A DNA stretch of 17,703 nucleotides from assembly GCA_910586435.1 (NCBI GenBank), contig CAJUGT010000084.1:1-17703 (forward strand), written 5' to 3'. Positions within the stretch are counted from its first letter, which is position 1. The number at the start of each line of letters is the position of its first letter. This document shows, in pieces, positions 7,274 to 13,692 of the stretch. The translations under genes were made by a program, and so were the position numbers. The notes beneath the pieces are model-generated. The model was given only the letters and a program-made list of their open reading frames with translations. It had not been told where the DNA came from and did not search any database. Source of the stretch: an uncultured Acetatifactor sp. (GTDB lineage Bacteria; Bacillota; Clostridia; Lachnospirales; Lachnospiraceae).

Positions 7274-7834
7274 ATGAGTGATATGATGGAATTTGCCAAC
7301 AGGGAAGAATTCAGGAATTGGCTTAAGGAGCATTGCTTGTCAAATGAGGGCGTTTGGCTTTTATTTGGCAAGTCAGGCGGTCCAAAGACAATAAAGGCAG
7401 GGGAAGCATTGGAGGAAGCACTCTGTTTTGGCTGGATAGACGGCCAGATGCAGAGTATAGACGATAAGACATATAAGAAATATTTCTCTATGCGCAGGGA
7501 GAAGAGCAAATGGTCTGAGAAAAATAAGACATTGGTTCAAAGCCTTGAAGAACGGGGGGTAATGACAGATTTTGGCAGGAAGAAAGTAGAGGAAGCCAGA
7601 CAGAACGGCCAGTGGTATGCCCCAAATCCCATGGCGGTTACGGAGGAACAGATTGCCATGCTATCCGAACTGCTGAAAGAATATGAACCAGCCTTCACAA
7701 ACTTTCAGGCGATGTCCCTCTCTGTAAGAAAAACGTACACACGAGCATATCTGGACGCAAAGACGGATGCCGGAAGGGAGAAAAGAATCGCCTGGATGGT
7801 GGACAGGCTGAATAAAAATCTGAAACCCATGTGA
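7274..7834 (+). CDS. YdeI/OmpD-associated family protein
   Basis: The 186-residue product matches the family usually labelled YdeI or OmpD-associated. Typical segments are the N-terminal region FRNWLKEHCLSNEGVWLLFG (13-32), the core ALCFGWIDGQMQSIDDKTY (50-68), the repeated charged Trp region FSMRREKSKWSEKN (72-85), and the C-terminal helical part with AREKRIAWM-like sequence (KRIAWM near 174-179). Length is usual for the family. The biochemical role is unknown; members have been associated with stress or bacteriocin tolerance, which is no more than a hint here. The start follows AGGAG at 7262-7266 with seven bases between. No signal peptide is present. The next gene starts 192 bp later behind its own leader element. 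Confidence 0.85.
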   Translation: MSDMMEFANREEFRNWLKEHCLSNEGVWLLFGKSGGPKTIKAGEALEEALCFGWIDGQMQSIDDKTYKKYFSMRREKSKWSEKNKTLVQSLEERGVMTDFGRKKVEEARQNGQWYAPNPMAVTEEQIAMLSELLKEYEPAFTNFQAMSLSVRKTYTRAYLDAKTDAGREKRIAWMVDRLNKNLKPM

Positions 7835-7840
7835 GGGGCA

Positions 7841-8021
7841 GGAAATTTAAAAACAGTCTCGGAACGGAGGCGCAATGTGTCTTTCAGACACAGGGAAGAA
7901 ATTTCAGACACGAAAGTGGCTGAAGATTTCTCCCCTGGTCAGGGCACCGAAGCGCAGAGACCGGAACAAGTTCCCCGCACTCGGGACAAATAGTCATAAA
8001 TGGCGATTGGAATAGGAGAAG
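7841..8021 (+). ncRNA. Structured leader element, copy B, before the SUKH gene
   Basis: It starts with GGAAATTTAAAAACAGTCTC as in copy A. The outer stem is GTCTC (7856-7860) with GAGAC (7957-7961). Inside are an extra small hairpin GTGTCT-ttc-AGACAC (7877-7891) and a long hairpin from about 7893 to 7937 capped by CAC-GAAA-GTG (7909-7918), a GNRA-type tetraloop. The shared GGGCACCGAAG (7942-7952) and AGAGACCGGAACAAG (7956-7970) follow. The last hairpin (7970-7987) is damaged relative to copy A, and about 25 bases separate it from the AGGAG at 8014-8018. Confidence 0.6.
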
Positions 8022-8026
8022 AAAAT

Positions 8027-8584
8027 ATGCCGGTTTACAAACCAGAAGAATATGAAAAAGTGTTGAAGCGGATACAGGAAAAAATAGAAACTCTTAGAAT
8101 CAAGATGGGGGAATGTCTTTCGGAAGAAGCAATCAGGGCTTTTGAAGATTGTCATAAAATTCAACTGCCCCAGGCATATCGGGCTTTTTTGAAACATATC
8201 GGTGATGGCTGCGGGCATATGTATGACGGCTGCCGTCTTAACAGTTTGGAAAGCAGCCCATGCCAAAAGCTGTCCGAACCCTTTATGCTGGAAAAATTCT
8301 GGCTTTGGGAGGATGATGACAGGGAGGCCGATATTATTGAGGAAGAGATGACAGATAAGGTGTATCGGGGAAATATCGAATTGATAAATCTGGGATGCTG
8401 TATGAGTTATCGTCTGATTGTAACCGGAAAATGCCGGGGCGAAGTTTGGAATTTTACAGATGTGGGCGTCCAACCCTGCTGTGAACGGCAGGATTTCCTT
8501 GGGTGGTTTGAGTTATGGCTGGATTATCAGGGCAAAACAGATTATTTCAAGGATTATGTGTATGATGAAGCGGAGTATGAGTAA
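8027..8584 (+). CDS. SUKH-family (SMI1/KNR4) protein
   Basis: From ATG 8027 the product has 185 residues. An in-frame ATG at 8000 exists, but 8027 follows AGGAG (8014-8018) by eight bases and fits the family start better. SMI1/KNR4 features are visible: an N-terminal helix, LSEEAIRAFEDCHKIQLPQA (31-50), then YRAFLKHIGDGCG (51-63) as the signature, a central acidic stretch around WLWEDDDREADIIEEEM, and the closing FLGWFELWLDYQGK segment. SUKH proteins are best known as immunity proteins to secreted polymorphic toxins and otherwise act as binding adaptors. No toxin gene is adjacent, so this may be an orphan immunity gene; that is inference. It is cytoplasmic by appearance, with no signal or membrane segment. 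In the same frame after the stop, protein-like sequence continues with stops. Confidence 0.8.
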   Translation: MPVYKPEEYEKVLKRIQEKIETLRIKMGECLSEEAIRAFEDCHKIQLPQAYRAFLKHIGDGCGHMYDGCRLNSLESSPCQKLSEPFMLEKFWLWEDDDREADIIEEEMTDKVYRGNIELINLGCCMSYRLIVTGKCRGEVWNFTDVGVQPCCERQDFLGWFELWLDYQGKTDYFKDYVYDEAEYE

Positions 8585-8836
8585 CGGGCAGAGGGCAGCG
8601 ATGGACATAAAGACATTGTTGCGCTTACAGGGTGTAAAGTCTATGGAACTATCGAAGGCTTTACACTTTTTGTATAAGCTAAAGTACTTTTGGACATGTC
8701 CGGGGATGGAGAATATCATTGAAATACTGAGCGCAGAGAAAGCGCCGAAAAAACGGAACACAGAATCCCTGTGTGGACAGCAGGGGTTGCCGTATACTTT
8801 GAAAGTCCGTTTCTTGACGAAACAGGTTATATTTGA
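8585..8836 (+). pseudogene. Possible decayed reading frame after the SUKH gene
   Basis: Continuing in the frame of the SUKH gene past its TAA, the sequence reads like protein: HKDIVALTGCKVYGTIEGFT (8606-8665) and, after two in-frame stops, RIPVWTAGVAVYFESPFLDE in the final stretch before the TGA at 8834-8836. The beta-strand-like pattern and the runs between the stops suggest a former coding region. Another frame (ATG 8601 to stop 8894) is open for 97 codons, but its product is less convincing and runs into the leader of iorA. I do not recognise either product. The remaining gap up to 8959 holds leader copy C. Confidence 0.3.
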
Positions 8837-8861
8837 TAGGATATTACTATCAGATTTTCAG

Positions 8862-8953
8862 GAAGGAAACAGTCTCCGAAAGGAATCGCCGTAAGGGTGC
8901 CGGAATGCGGAGACCGGATTCAGTTTCCCCCCAGGGGAACTACATTAGGAGGA
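8862..8953 (+). ncRNA. Structured leader element, copy C, before iorA
   Basis: This is the shortest copy. The outer stem is the best in the set: GTCTCCG (8872-8878) with CGGAGAC (8908-8914), seven pairs. The large inner hairpin is replaced by about 29 bases without an obvious long stem. The 3' hairpin GTTTCCC (8923-8929) with GGGGAAC (8934-8940) remains and ends six bases before AGGAGG (8947-8952). The extra pairs keep the outer stem with changed bases (GTCTCCG/CGGAGAC against GTCTC/GAGAC), suggesting that pairing matters. Confidence 0.6.
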
Positions 8954-8959
8954 GCGAAC

Positions 8960-10702
8960 GTGTCAGAAAAAAAGATACTGCTTGGCAATGAGGCCATAGC
9001 AAGAGGGGCGTATGAGGCAGGAGTAAAGGTGTCGGCGGCTTATCCCGGCACACCCAGTACGGAAATCAGCGAAAGCATAGCCAAATATGAGGAAGTTTAC
9101 GCAGAATGGTCGCCCAATGAAAAAGTGGCGGCAGAGGTGGCGATTGGGGCATCCATCGCCGGAGCCAGAGCAATGTGCAGTATGAAGCATGTGGGGGTGA
9201 ATGTGGCTTCCGATCCGCTTTTTACGGCGGCTTATACGGGAGTCAGCGGCGGACTGGTGGTAGTGGCGGCGGACGATCCCGGAATGTACAGTTCACAGAA
9301 TGAACAGGATAGCCGTATGGTAGCCAGGGCCGCCATGATTCCAGTTCTGGAGCCGTCGGACAGTGCCGAGGCCAAGGAATTTACAAAACTTGCCTTTGAT
9401 TTGAGTGAGAAATATGATACCCCCGTCATGGTGCGTTCCACCACCAGGCTGTCCCATTCCCAAGGCGTAGTGGAACTCAAAGAACGGGAGGAGAGAGAAC
9501 CGGTTGCCTATGAGCGCAATATCGCAAAGTATGTCATGATGCCGGTAAATGCCATTAAACGGCATGTTGTTGTGGAAGAGCGAATGAAAAAAATGGGGGA
9601 AGATGCCTGTGAAATGTGGGTGAACCGGGCAGAGTACCGGGACTTGTCCGTGGGATTTATCACCAGCGGAATCCCTTACCAGTATGTGCGTGAAGCAATG
9701 CCCGAGGCCAGTGTTCTGAAACTGGGACTGGTGCATCCGCTTCCCAGGAAATTGATTGAAGAATTTGCGGCCAAAGTGGATAAATTGTACATATTTGAAG
9801 AGCTGGAACCGGTCATGGAAGAACAGGTGAAATCCTGGGGGATTTTAAAAGCTGTCGGCAAGGAACTTTTTACAGTGCAGGGAGAATACAGCGCCAATAT
9901 GCTGAGGGAGCGGGTGCTCAATGAAAAATGTAAAGTATCCGCCCCTGCTCAGGTGCCTGCCAGACCGCCCATTCTTTGCCCCGGATGCCCTCACCGCAGT
10001 GTATATTCTGTGCTTAACAGACTGAAAATACATGCCGCAGGGGATATCGGATGTTATACCCTGGGCGCAGTGGCGCCGCTGGGTGTGGTGGACAGCACCA
10101 TTTGTATGGGTTCCAGCATCAGTACCCTCCACGGGATGGAGAAGGCAAGGGGGAAGGAATATATTCGCAATTGGGTGGCTGTGATAGGTGATTCTACTTT
10201 TATGCATACGGGCATTAATTCCCTGATGAATATGGTATATAATCAATCGGCAGGCACGGTGGTAATTCTGGATAATTCCACCACCGGAATGACGGGACAT
10301 CAGGATCACGCCGCCACAGGCAGGACACTGAAAGGAGAAGTGGTTCCGGCCATCAATATTGCGGCGCTGTGCCGTTCTCTTGGCATTGAGCATGTGTACG
10401 AAATCAGTGCTTTTGACCTGGATGGACTTGCGGAAGCTTTTCGGCGGGAGACCCAGAGGGATGGGGTATCGGTGATTATTACCAAGGCGCCCTGTGTATT
10501 GCTGAAAGGTGTCACATTCCCGAATAAATGTGTGCCGATTCCCGAAAAATGCAAGAAATGCGGTGCCTGCCTTCGTCCGGGATGTCCGGCTCTGACCAGG
10601 AATGAGGATGGAACCATTTCCATAGATGAGACAATGTGCAACGGGTGCGGATTGTGTGCTAAACTGTGCAAATTTGATGCTATAAAGACGGAAGCGAAAT
10701 AG
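8960..10702 (+). CDS. iorA: Indolepyruvate:ferredoxin oxidoreductase, alpha subunit
   Basis: The alpha subunit of the cytoplasmic enzyme that converts indolepyruvate and other aryl pyruvates plus CoA to arylacetyl-CoA, CO2 and reduced ferredoxin. From GTG 8960, eight bases after AGGAGG, it has 580 residues; the frame is open to an upstream ATG (8897), but that lies inside the leader element. Seen: the N-terminal pyrimidine-binding part with AAYPGTPSTE (26-35), CPGCPHRS (340-347), the thiamine diphosphate region GDSTF (410-414) with DNSTTGMTGHQDH (438-450), and two C-terminal [4Fe-4S] ferredoxin motifs (Cys531, 534, 537, 542 and Cys560, 563, 566, 570). All key parts are intact. iorB, a paaK-like ligase and an ACT protein follow, as in many anaerobes that ferment aromatic amino acids. 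Confidence 0.96.
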   Translation: MSEKKILLGNEAIARGAYEAGVKVSAAYPGTPSTEISESIAKYEEVYAEWSPNEKVAAEVAIGASIAGARAMCSMKHVGVNVASDPLFTAAYTGVSGGLVVVAADDPGMYSSQNEQDSRMVARAAMIPVLEPSDSAEAKEFTKLAFDLSEKYDTPVMVRSTTRLSHSQGVVELKEREEREPVAYERNIAKYVMMPVNAIKRHVVVEERMKKMGEDACEMWVNRAEYRDLSVGFITSGIPYQYVREAMPEASVLKLGLVHPLPRKLIEEFAAKVDKLYIFEELEPVMEEQVKSWGILKAVGKELFTVQGEYSANMLRERVLNEKCKVSAPAQVPARPPILCPGCPHRSVYSVLNRLKIHAAGDIGCYTLGAVAPLGVVDSTICMGSSISTLHGMEKARGKEYIRNWVAVIGDSTFMHTGINSLMNMVYNQSAGTVVILDNSTTGMTGHQDHAATGRTLKGEVVPAINIAALCRSLGIEHVYEISAFDLDGLAEAFRRETQRDGVSVIITKAPCVLLKGVTFPNKCVPIPEKCKKCGACLRPGCPALTRNEDGTISIDETMCNGCGLCAKLCKFDAIKTEAK

Positions 10703-10787
10703 AGTTGCATAGCCCTGAACAGGAAGCGTTCTGACAATGGCACGGAAAAGGAGTGCTCAGGAGAGGAATAGAAAGGTTACATAAAAT

Positions 10788-11357
10788 ATGAGTGTAAAAA
10801 ATATTATGATTGTAGGTGTGGGCGGACAGGGGACACTTCTGACCAGCCGCATTCTGGGAAATCTCGCAGTGGGCGGGGGATATGATGTCAAGCTGTCGGA
10901 AGTACATGGAATGGCCCAAAGAGGGGGCAGCGTGGTGACATTTGTGCGATATGGGGATCAGGTGGCGGAACCCATTGTAGAGGCGGGGCAGGCAGATGTG
11001 CTGATTGCGTTTGAGAGGCTGGAAGCGCTGAGATATTTGCATTTTCTGAAAGAAGATGGTGTGGTCATTGTCAACGACTGGCGTATTGATCCCATTACTG
11101 TGGTGACGGGAGCGGCCCAATATCCGGAGGGAGTGCTGGATACTTTGCAGGCGGCCAGGAAGACCATTGTGGTGGAGGCAATGAAGACGGCCAGAGAGCT
11201 GGGGGCGCCGAAAGCTTTTAATGTGGTGGTTTTGGGCGCTGCGGCCCATTATATGGGATTTGAAAAAGAAGACTGGCTGAAAGTGATTGAGGAAACGGTT
11301 CCCCCTAAAACGGTGGAAGTGAATCGGAAGGCTTTTGAGGCCGGATATCTTCTGTGA
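10788..11357 (+). CDS. iorB: Indolepyruvate:ferredoxin oxidoreductase, beta subunit
   Basis: The 189-residue product is the gamma-domain-type partner of iorA. Seen: N-terminal VGVGGQGTLLTSRIL (9-23), the family segment KLSEVHGMAQRGGSVVTFVR (35-54), QADVLIAFERLEALR (68-82), and a C-terminal helix region around YMGFEKEDWLKVIEETVP. Length and motifs are normal. It lies 85 bp after iorA on the same strand. Its ribosome binding site is weaker (GAAAGG at 10771-10776, 11 bases before ATG; a better AGGAGAGG lies further off at 10759-10766). It is expected to be co-transcribed with iorA and, through a repeat-filled gap of 409 bp, perhaps with the paaK-like gene. Confidence 0.95.
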   Translation: MSVKNIMIVGVGGQGTLLTSRILGNLAVGGGYDVKLSEVHGMAQRGGSVVTFVRYGDQVAEPIVEAGQADVLIAFERLEALRYLHFLKEDGVVIVNDWRIDPITVVTGAAQYPEGVLDTLQAARKTIVVEAMKTARELGAPKAFNVVVLGAAAHYMGFEKEDWLKVIEETVPPKTVEVNRKAFEAGYLL

Positions 11358-11430
11358 AAACGAAATGGAAAAGTTCAGCGGCCTGCCTGAACCGTTACTG
11401 ATGGAATTCATCCCCAGGCGATAGTGCTGG

Positions 11431-11606
11431 CATACCAGTGTACTGACTGCATTATATTCCAATAAACCTCCTTGTCTAATTTTCCATCGGACTGCGTTGA
11501 CTTCAATCGACGATGTAACCACATCGCCTCATTCAGTCGCCTTGCCGATGAAAAATTATCCTGCGGAGTTTTACCGGATATAATGCGGCCAGCACACTGG
11601 TGTATG
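11431..11606. repeat. 176-bp imperfect palindrome between iorB and the paaK-like gene
   Basis: The stretch is symmetric about 11518.5. The centre is CGATGT-aacc-ACATCG (11511-11526). Further out, TAATTTTCCATCGG (11477-11490) mirrors CCGATGAAAAATTA (11545-11558), and CATACCAGTGTACTGACTGC (11431-11450) mirrors the reverse of 11587-11606, continuing through ATTATATTCC / GGATATAAT. Such a long mirrored structure could be two fragments of one element head to head, a foldback element, or a large hairpin in the mRNA. No transposase is present. The rest of the gap 11358-11766 holds a short hairpin GTTCAG...CTGAAC (11373-11392) and a 30-bp direct repeat. Confidence 0.75.
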
Positions 11607-11635
11607 GGGATGGGGAGAGAAGAGAGAAGGAAATT

Positions 11636-11704
11636 AAGACTCTGGTATAGGAACAGTCAAGTCAAAAGGAAAACAAGACTCTGGTATAGGAACAGTCAAG
11701 TCAA
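11636..11704 (+). repeat. Two perfect 30-bp direct repeats, period 39
   Basis: Bases 11636-11665 and 11675-11704 are identical; both begin AAGACTCTGGTATAGGAACA and end GTCAAGTCAA. Nine bases (AAGGAAAAC) separate them. Two copies with so short a spacer are not a CRISPR array. They lie 60-130 bp upstream of the paaK-like gene, so they may be paired binding sites or the product of replication slippage. Confidence 0.9.
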
Positions 11705-11766
11705 CATTGAGGCATTGGTCTGGAAAATGAAGAATAATAGCAGCGCAAAAAAAACAGGAGGGCGGC

Positions 11767-13065
11767 ATGATCTGGAATGAGACAAAGGAATGTATGAGCA
11801 GGGACGAGATGAGTGCCTTGCAGGGAGCAAGATTGGTAAAACTGGTTGACAGGGTATACCATAATGTGGAGTATTATCGGAAAAAAATGCAGGCTGTGGG
11901 GCTGGAGCCGGGAGATATTCGGGGGTTGGAGGATTTGACGAAGCTTCCGTTTACCACAAAAGACGATTTACGGGATACTTATCCTTTTGGAATGTTTGCG
12001 GTGCCGAACTCCCAGATTGTGCGGATACATGCATCCAGCGGCACTACGGGAAAAGCCACGGTGGTGGGGTATACCAGAAGAGATATTGATATGTGGAGTG
12101 AATGTGTGGCCAGGTGTATTACCATGGCTGGACTGGGACGTGAGGACATCATTCAGGTGGCCTATGGTTACGGACTGTTTACCGGAGGACTTGGCGGTCA
12201 TTACGGCGCAGAGAAAATGGGGGCTACGGTGGTGCCCATGTCTACAGGAAATACAAAGAAACTGGTGAATATGATGGTGGATTTCGGAGTCACAGGGATT
12301 TTGTGTACACCTTCTTATCTGATGCACATTGCTGAAACCATTGAAGAAATGGGGGTCCGGGATAAGATTAAACTGAAGGCTTCCTTAAACGGAGCAGAAC
12401 CCTGGACAGAAAAAATGCGGGACAAAATAGAAGAAAAGCTGGATATTCACGCACATGATATTTACGGCCTCAGTGAGATAATGGGCCCCGGTGTGGCTAC
12501 GGACTGTCAGTTCCACAAAGGGCTTCATGTACATGAGGATTATTTCCTTCCGGAAATCGTGGACAGGGAGACTTTCCAGCCGGTGGCAGACGGAGTCACT
12601 GGAGAACTGGTTATTTCCACCCTGGTCAAAGAGGGCATTCCTCTGATTCGCTATCGCACCAAGGATTTGACCAGCATTGATCATACACCCTGTGAGTGCG
12701 GCAGAACCACGGCCAGGATTGCGAGATTTACAGGAAGAAGTGATGACATGCTGATTATCCGAGGCGTAAATGTATTTCCGTCTCAAATTGAAACTGCGCT
12801 TTTGGAAATGGGCGGCACGACGCCTCACTATCTGATGATTGTGGACAGGGTAAACAATTTGGATACCTTGGAGGTGCAGGTGGAGGTGGAAGAACATTTC
12901 TTCTCTGACGAAATAAGGGCGCTTGAGAATCTGACCAAAAGGATTGAGTATGTGATTCACCAGGCCATTGGTCTGGCGGTAAAGGTGAAGCTGGTGGAAC
13001 CCAAGGCATTGGAGCGCAGCATGGGAAAATCGGTGCATGTGATAGATAAGCGCAAATTTGATTGA
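11767..13065 (+). CDS. paaK: Phenylacetate-CoA ligase family (aryl-acid CoA ligase)
   Basis: A 432-residue adenylate-forming enzyme of the PaaK type, which joins phenylacetate or related aryl acids to CoA with ATP. Seen: phosphate-binding ASSGTTGK (89-96), YGYGLFTGGLGGHYGAEK (133-150), the A5-like motif DIYGLSE (231-237), YRTKD (296-300), hinge region GRSDDMLIIRGVN (323-335), and the C-terminal lysine in MGKSVHVIDKRKFD (Lys421). Length is typical. The start follows AGGAGG (11757-11762) by four bases. Next to iorAB it could activate arylacetates or, running backward, draw energy from the arylacetyl-CoA that the oxidoreductase makes; the direction is inference. Substrate range (phenyl-, hydroxyphenyl- or indoleacetate) cannot be read from sequence. 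Confidence 0.93.
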   Translation: MIWNETKECMSRDEMSALQGARLVKLVDRVYHNVEYYRKKMQAVGLEPGDIRGLEDLTKLPFTTKDDLRDTYPFGMFAVPNSQIVRIHASSGTTGKATVVGYTRRDIDMWSECVARCITMAGLGREDIIQVAYGYGLFTGGLGGHYGAEKMGATVVPMSTGNTKKLVNMMVDFGVTGILCTPSYLMHIAETIEEMGVRDKIKLKASLNGAEPWTEKMRDKIEEKLDIHAHDIYGLSEIMGPGVATDCQFHKGLHVHEDYFLPEIVDRETFQPVADGVTGELVISTLVKEGIPLIRYRTKDLTSIDHTPCECGRTTARIARFTGRSDDMLIIRGVNVFPSQIETALLEMGGTTPHYLMIVDRVNNLDTLEVQVEVEEHFFSDEIRALENLTKRIEYVIHQAIGLAVKVKLVEPKALERSMGKSVHVIDKRKFD

Positions 13066-13136
13066 TTTATCAGGGTGAAACAAAAACGCAAAGGGTTCAG
13101 AACGCTGGGAATTGACAAGGAAAGAGAGGGAAGGCT

Positions 13137-13583
13137 ATGTATGTAAAACAAATATCTGTATTTATGGAAAATCGAGAAGGAAGACTGGAACAGGTAACGG
13201 AAGTTCTGAAACAGCAGGAAATCAATATTCTTTCCCTAAGTATGGCTGACACCACAGAATACGGAATGCTCCGAATGGTGGTGTCCGATGCGGAGATGGC
13301 CCGAACAGCCTTGCAGGAGAATGGCTTTTCTGCCAGGCTGACGGATGTTCTTGCTGTCAGGTTGGAGGACAAGGCGGGGGAGCTGTACAAACTCACGCAT
13401 ATTTTATGCGCAAAGGGGATTAATATTGAATATATGTACGCACTGGCATCGGGAGACCACAGAGCTATGATTGTTAAGGCATCCGATGGCGAAACAGCCG
13501 CTGGCGCCATCCTGGAAGGGGGACTGACCCTCTACAATAACGAAGAACTTTTTTTGGACACTGAAGTGAAAAGGCGGGACTAA
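13137..13583 (+). CDS. Double ACT-domain protein
   Basis: A 148-residue protein made of two ACT domains: about residues 3-65 (QISVFMENREGRLEQVTEVL and on) and 70-138 (AVRLEDKAGELYKLTHILC and on), each with the beta-alpha-beta start and the small-residue turn after the first strand that bind amino acids. It follows the paaK-like gene by 71 bp, as in related clusters, and probably senses an aromatic amino acid or related ligand; the output is unknown. The final eight residues (DTEVKRRD) are encoded by sequence that recurs 106 bp downstream in leader copy D, so the native C-terminus may have been replaced when an element inserted. The start is ATG 13137 behind a moderate GAGAGGGAAGG (13124-13134). 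Confidence 0.88.
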   Translation: MYVKQISVFMENREGRLEQVTEVLKQQEINILSLSMADTTEYGMLRMVVSDAEMARTALQENGFSARLTDVLAVRLEDKAGELYKLTHILCAKGINIEYMYALASGDHRAMIVKASDGETAAGAILEGGLTLYNNEELFLDTEVKRRD

Positions 13584-13692
13584 AATCCAAACAGCCACGG
13601 AACGAAGGTGCCCGGAAGGAATTTCAGACACGAAAGGGTCTGAAATTTCTTCCAGTGAGAGTGGCACTGAAGTGAAGAGGCGGGACTATAAT
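13559..13692 (+). repeat. 28-bp direct repeat flanking leader copy D
   Basis: Bases 13559-13586 and 13665-13692 match at 26 of 28 positions (both begin CACTGAAGTGAA and contain AGGCGGGACTA). The first copy is the end of the ACT-protein gene including its stop codon; the second is the 3' arm of the leader element. The arrangement fits either a tandem element whose first copy keeps only its 3' arm, or a duplication produced on insertion. Confidence 0.85.
13590..13692 (+). ncRNA. Structured leader element, copy D, before the SUKH-LRR gene
   Basis: The central hairpin is the best of the set: GGAAGGAATTTCAGAC (13614-13629) pairs with GTCTGAAATTTCTTCC (13638-13653) over 16 positions with one wobble, and the loop holds C-GAAA-G. 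Flanks match the family: AAACAGCCACGGAACGAAGG on the 5' side, GGCACTGAAGTGAAGAGGCG on the 3' side. The outer GTCTC/GAGAC stem is decayed and the last hairpin before the gene is missing. There is no T tract, so it is not a standard terminator. Confidence 0.6.

Noticed and set aside
8460..8894. Open frame of 144 codons overlapping the SUKH gene
   Set aside because: It begins inside a supported gene in another frame and ends in leader copy C. Only the part after 8601 could be a gene, and its product is less protein-like than the frame noted as decayed.
10680..11522. Long open frame (280 codons) on the minus strand
   Set aside because: It is antisense to iorB and begins in the 176-bp palindrome. 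The product has no recognisable domain and iorB is unambiguous.
11636..11704. CRISPR-like repeat pair
   Set aside because: There are only two repeats, the spacer is nine bases, and no cas gene is present.
11472..11780. Open frame of 102 codons across the palindrome and the 30-bp repeats
   Set aside because: It has no ribosome binding site, its repeated residues only reflect the DNA repeat, and it overlaps the start of the paaK-like gene.
13112..13136. TTGACA before the ACT gene as a promoter
   Set aside because: It is only about 20 bases from the start codon, leaving no room for a -10 box and ribosome binding site.
13614..13653. Intrinsic terminator after the ACT gene
   Set aside because: The stem is strong, but no T tract follows and the hairpin is part of the repeated leader element.
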